Shown piece after piece: positions 60,516 through 64,000 of a stretch of 64,000 nt of DNA. A program made the position numbers and the translations under genes. The DNA is from Isoetes taiwanensis (Eukaryota > Streptophyta > Lycopodiopsida > Isoetales > Isoetaceae): contig JAJEKV010000066.1 in the NCBI GenBank assembly GCA_021234155.1, forward strand, positions 7,634,618 through 7,698,617, in the 5' to 3' direction. Under the pieces are notes generated by a model. The model saw only the letters and a program-made list of their open reading frames with translations. It was not told the DNA's origin and did no database searches. Each line of letters starts with the position of its first letter. The first letter of the stretch is position 1.

Positions 60516-61100
60516 AAGAATGTCGTCGATTCGCGTAGCGAATCGGCATTCTTGCTCAAGATGAGCATGCATGCATTGCATGCATCGCATGCATGCATCG
60601 CATCGTTTTGAACCGTTCGTCGGGGTTAGGCGTTTGCTACTTATTCGCGAGTTCTTCATCGGCGTTTCATCGGTAGCTTCCTCTTCTCTCGGTGATTACC
60701 TTATTCTCTTTGAATTGTTTCCCAGGCGGGGGAGGGCTTCTTCGCACTGGTTTGGCTAATTTGGCGTTTCTTTCTTCTTTGTCCTTTTTAGGCCTTTAGC
60801 CCGTCGTGACCTTAGTCCTCGATTCTAGTTTGTTAAGGAAGTCCTTTGGTGACCGGCGCTTTGTTGGTTTCATGCGAGTCGCGGTGCAAGAATAATCGTC
60901 GATCGGCGTAGCGAATCGGCATTCTTCTCAAGATGAGCATGCATACATACATGCATCGCATGCGTTTTTAGGCCGTTTACCGTCGGGGGTTGGCGTTTGC
61001 TACTTATTGCGAGTTCTTCATCGGCGTTTCGCCGGCTTCCTCTTCTCTCGGCGATTACCTTATTCTCTTTGAACCCACCCTTCCCCCTTCTTTGTTTCTT
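60516..61100. repeat. Tandem hairpin and CATGCATG-repeat module (copy B)
   Basis: Counterpart of 20,981-21,560. The first unit shows its hairpin more fully here: CGATTCGC (60,526-60,533) and GCGAATCG (60,537-60,544), flanked by AAGAATG/CATTCTT. RY repeats are at 60,565-60,606 and 60,935-60,963. Confidence 0.7.
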
Positions 61101-61377
61101 GTATTTTGTACAAGTTACATTTTATCATGTTTTCCACCGTTGGGTGATGCTTTCCACCTTTGGGTGATGCTATTCTTTGGTATGTTTCGTTTGTTGTTGA
61201 TGATGTGCAGTGCGGGTTGGCGGCGCCATCCGTTTGACTTCTCCATGCTGGCGGGTTTTGGGGGCGATTCTATGCCTTCACGTTTGTCTAAGTGTTTGGG
61301 GTGCAGGTTGGGAACTCACGGAAGGCAGTCCTCTGTGAGGACCGTGGATCTAACGGGAGAGTCCAGGGGGGGGACTA

Positions 61378-61870
61378 TGTCCAGCGGGATTTCTTTGAAA
61401 AGAAGAAAAAAAAAAAGCAGAACAAATGAGAGAAAGATGATAAGCTTCCTTGATATCAATGATGAAAATACATGAGCTCTACTTAATAGAGAGAAAGGCG
61501 AAGGGAGACAAGACTCAAAACTCATCTAAAACTTTATGAGCTAACTCTACTCATATATATAGTACAATGGCCTTGGGCCCAATATAGAACACTCGGTGAT
61601 CTGGGTGCCGCTCACGGAAGGAGGCGATTTCAGGAATGTTGGCGGTGCCTCTTGAAGTGCCTAGAATCATCTTGTGGCGTGGGGCGGTGGCGGGCCGTCA
61701 CTTGTCTGCCGGCGCCTCTTGTTCAACGACCAAAGGCTTTGACTGCGTGGTCACCTTTGCTTGGTCTCTGCGGAGCCTTGGATGTCGACCCGTGGTTGGC
61801 CCGAGGATCCTTGAGCTTGACACAGTGCATTGTATGCATGAATAGTCTGTACCGGGAGGCGCGGGACTAA
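61378..61870 (-). mobile_element. Probable 3' LTR of the Ty3 element (copy B)
   Basis: Counterpart of 21,846-22,337 (493 bp). The TATA-bearing part near 61,550 is conserved. The outer ends are altered (TGTCCAGC at the left, GACTAA before the purine tract at the right), consistent with noise at CAG/CTG sites. Confidence 0.45.
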
Positions 61871-61879
61871 CCTCCACCA

Positions 61880-64000
61880 AAGCGACACTTTCGAATGAAT
61901 GAAAGGAGGAGGCGTTTGGGCGGGGAAGCCATCATGTCGAAAGTGATCCTCCGCGGGGAGTGAGGGCGAACTTTCAATATAGTGCTTGGCTTATGAGATC
62001 TGGCGTGATTGAAGAGCTTGAGGGTGTTTTGGCCAAAGGGCGGGATCGGCATCTATAAAGCGGACCATGTCTTCAAAAGGCGTGTGGTCACGAAGAAATA
62101 TCTTGACATTCCATGAGAGGCGGTCAGGTTTGAAGGCCAAAAGGCACCTTGTGGCTGGCATTTGGATTCGCGATTGATGAAAAATGGGGCCATTTACCCG
62201 ATTTAAGGAGCTTAGCAAAATGCATTTGAGGGCAAGCGCAAAATCCGGCTTGAAGATGGGCCGAAGGATCCGGGTGAGGTGGAGGCATGCAAGAAGGTGT
62301 TGAGACCATGAAGCGCATCCGCGGGCTGTTGCCAACCAGCTCATTAGCAATGTAGATCAATTGGTGGTGTTGTCGGTGGCACCTTCTTCCCAATGTGGCG
62401 GCCGAACAAAGCGTGGATCCCACGAGGAGATCCGGTCGAGATCACGAGGTGGTGTCCGGCTGCATGACCATCCATGACCTTGGTCCAAAAAGGAAATCGC
62501 CAATCAGTCGGGGAACTGGGGCGTGGAGAATGCGCCCGGGGGGAAGCATAGGGAGAAGGAACCATGCAGGTGGTGGGTTCTTTGGCGATCTCCACGAATT
62601 GGCCCGACAAGATCACGGATCAAGTGCGACACCAGCGATCCCAAAAGAAGCGGCGAGAGTTGGGGAGGGCTATCCCATCCGGTGGGGACCGTCTTGCTAT
62701 CCAACGAGCTTATGGCGATTGTAACCGGAGGAGTCTTTGCATATAAATTTGTGCATAGGGAAGATCTTGGGATGTCCTAGATACTTCCTAATTTGTTTTC
62801 GGCGCTTAAACTTGCGGAGAGATAAATGATTGGCAAGCTTCGGGCATGTACTCGATGAAGAGTTTGGGTACGGCGCGGGATCCGCCAAGATATGGATTGT
62901 TATCTGAAGCACCCATTACCGCGGTGGGGTCACCACGGAAAAGGCTGGCGTGGCCCATTTCAAAGTTTTTCTGTGTATCACCCGGATAGAAATCATGAAA
63001 GATGTAAGCCATGGGCTGAACCACTCTGAAAGGTGAGAAAGTGCGGATCGGCGCGGTGTATGAGATCAAAAGGCGACAAGGGCACGGCACAACCCTTTGT
63101 CTTCAATGGAGAGTTACGGCCAAATCGAAGAAAATCAACCTTTGCTCGATTGGGATATCCACGGGGCCATCGGCGGCGATGCCACTGAAAGGAAAGAGGT
63201 GGCGTCGAGCAACCACATAATCATGATAGCGAGGGGAGAATTTGGGAAGTCAGCGGCATTGCGTGAAGAATTGTAGTCACAGGCGTCAAGTTTTGCTTGA
63301 GCCTCATCGGCCGACCGAATAACTCTTGCGAAATTTGTTGTTGAGATCCGCGGATCGATTGTCCCTTTCGAGTAGCTTGGCGTGGTAGTCCGCGGACCCG
63401 TTCGAGAAGGATTGACACGGGAGGAGGATTTCCCGGTGTATTGAGGCGAAACCGCGGCAATCTCGCATCATCTAGTATTTTACGTTTTACGCACCTCTGT
63501 AAAAGGCGATCTTGAAGAGAGGTGAGAAGATACGTGTAGAAACTGGCCGATCAAGGAGGCGACTTGGCGTCGGGCTGAAAGATTTTGAACTTGAGTGCTG
63601 AAATTTTCACCGCGATTCACGAGTACAAGGCATTGAGTTTAGCAATATCTGCGTCCTTGGTACTTTCGGGGAGGCGGCTTTGGACTTGTTGTGCTCAATA
63701 AAGTCGAATTTTACATTTGGGTGAGCCTTTGTCTGCTTGAGTTGGCTGACTTGAGCTTGTGTACTTTTGAGATGCATGAGCGTAAAGAGAGCTTCATGCT
63801 TGTCTTGAAGTTTGGCCTCAAAGTTGCAACAGGCGATTCGCGGCTTGAAGGTCTTAATTATCTGCATCGAGAGGCCTCGAGTGCAGTTGAACCCGCTCAT
63901 AAGGCGTCTTGGGATTCTTGTAACTTAAGAAGCGGCGGCTTGAGCATCCTGGCGTCTTGATACAACAAGCCCGGCGAGGGTGTTGTGGTGGTGGAAGCTG
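61880..64000 (-). pseudogene. Coding-like region with coiled coil (copy B, cut by window end)
   Basis: Counterpart of 22,360-24,460. The coiled coil FEAKLQDKHEALFTLMHLKS is at about 63,830-63,770, MAYIFHDFYPGDTQ near 63,010 and HQLIYIANELVGN near 62,360. The family is unrecognised, as in copy A. The Ty3 pol genes seen in the middle region would be expected just beyond the window if copy B continues like copy A. Confidence 0.45.

Larger units (their letters stand above)
39658..64000. repeat. Long direct repeat, copy B
   Basis: Second copy of the 1-24,460 segment. Several stretches match copy A with no visible difference, for example 58,050-58,556 with 18,495-19,001, 59,641-59,823 with 20,104-20,286, and 40,903-41,268 with 1,270-1,635. 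Between these are noisy blocks with dense small substitutions and indels at CTG/CAG sites. Copy B shows the LINE-1 3' end (39,056 onward), which lies left of the window in copy A. Confidence 0.97.

Noticed and set aside
1-64000. Bacterial-type features, CRISPR arrays, rRNA or intact tRNA genes
   Set aside because: None seen; short spaced repeats present are microsatellites or minisatellites, and the only tRNA-like motif fails acceptor pairing.

Overview
The window is a plant nuclear DNA segment made almost entirely of nested, decayed retrotransposons. There are no bacterial operons, rRNAs or CRISPR arrays. The plant call rests on four things: an intact-looking first exon of an APC8/CDC23-like gene with a canonical splice donor; an L1-type plant LINE; Ty3 polyproteins of plant type; and a TATA box followed by an AAACCCTA telo-box. 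The repeat content would suit a large-genome plant, perhaps a fern or another non-seed plant, but that lineage guess is weak.

Layout. Bases 1 to about 24,460 (copy A) recur in the same order and orientation at 39,658-64,000 (copy B). Each copy holds, left to right: (i) a non-LTR element on the minus strand (LINE-1), whose ORF1 is split by an 8.3 kb AT-rich insert bounded by 15-bp inverted repeats; (ii) about 3 kb of AT-rich DNA with no recognisable gene; (iii) an L1-like LINE on the plus strand (LINE-2), whose endonuclease is split by a probable solo LTR of about 1.5 kb; (iv) a tandem module of hairpins and CATGCATG repeats; (v) a probable 3' LTR with polypurine tract, and upstream of it on the minus strand a proline-rich/coiled-coil coding-like region.

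The unique middle (about 24.5-39.0 kb) holds a minus-strand Ty3 gag-pol (zinc knuckle, protease, RT, RNase H, integrase; 30.1 down to 26.2 kb). It probably belongs to the same element as the 21.8-22.3 kb LTR. Next come the APC8-like exon 1 (30.8-30.9 kb, minus), a TTACG microsatellite, a diffuse AATCTAA-rich repeat and a tRNA-like sequence. A gag fragment joined behind an RT-RNase H-integrase fragment of a second Ty3 element follows, then an isolated Ty3 RNase H fragment.

How it fits together. The only host gene signal is the APC8 exon, transcribed leftward. If the gene is functional, its first intron contains at least the Ty3 element and possibly much of the window to the left. Everything else is transposon layering.

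Caution. Differences between copies A and B are not spread evenly. Long blocks are identical and alternate with blocks where CTG/CAG sites are rewritten (CTG to ACG, CG or TTTG; CAG to CGG or GG). That resembles long-read basecalling error at methylated CHG sites more than evolution. Individual stops and frameshifts here should not be trusted.
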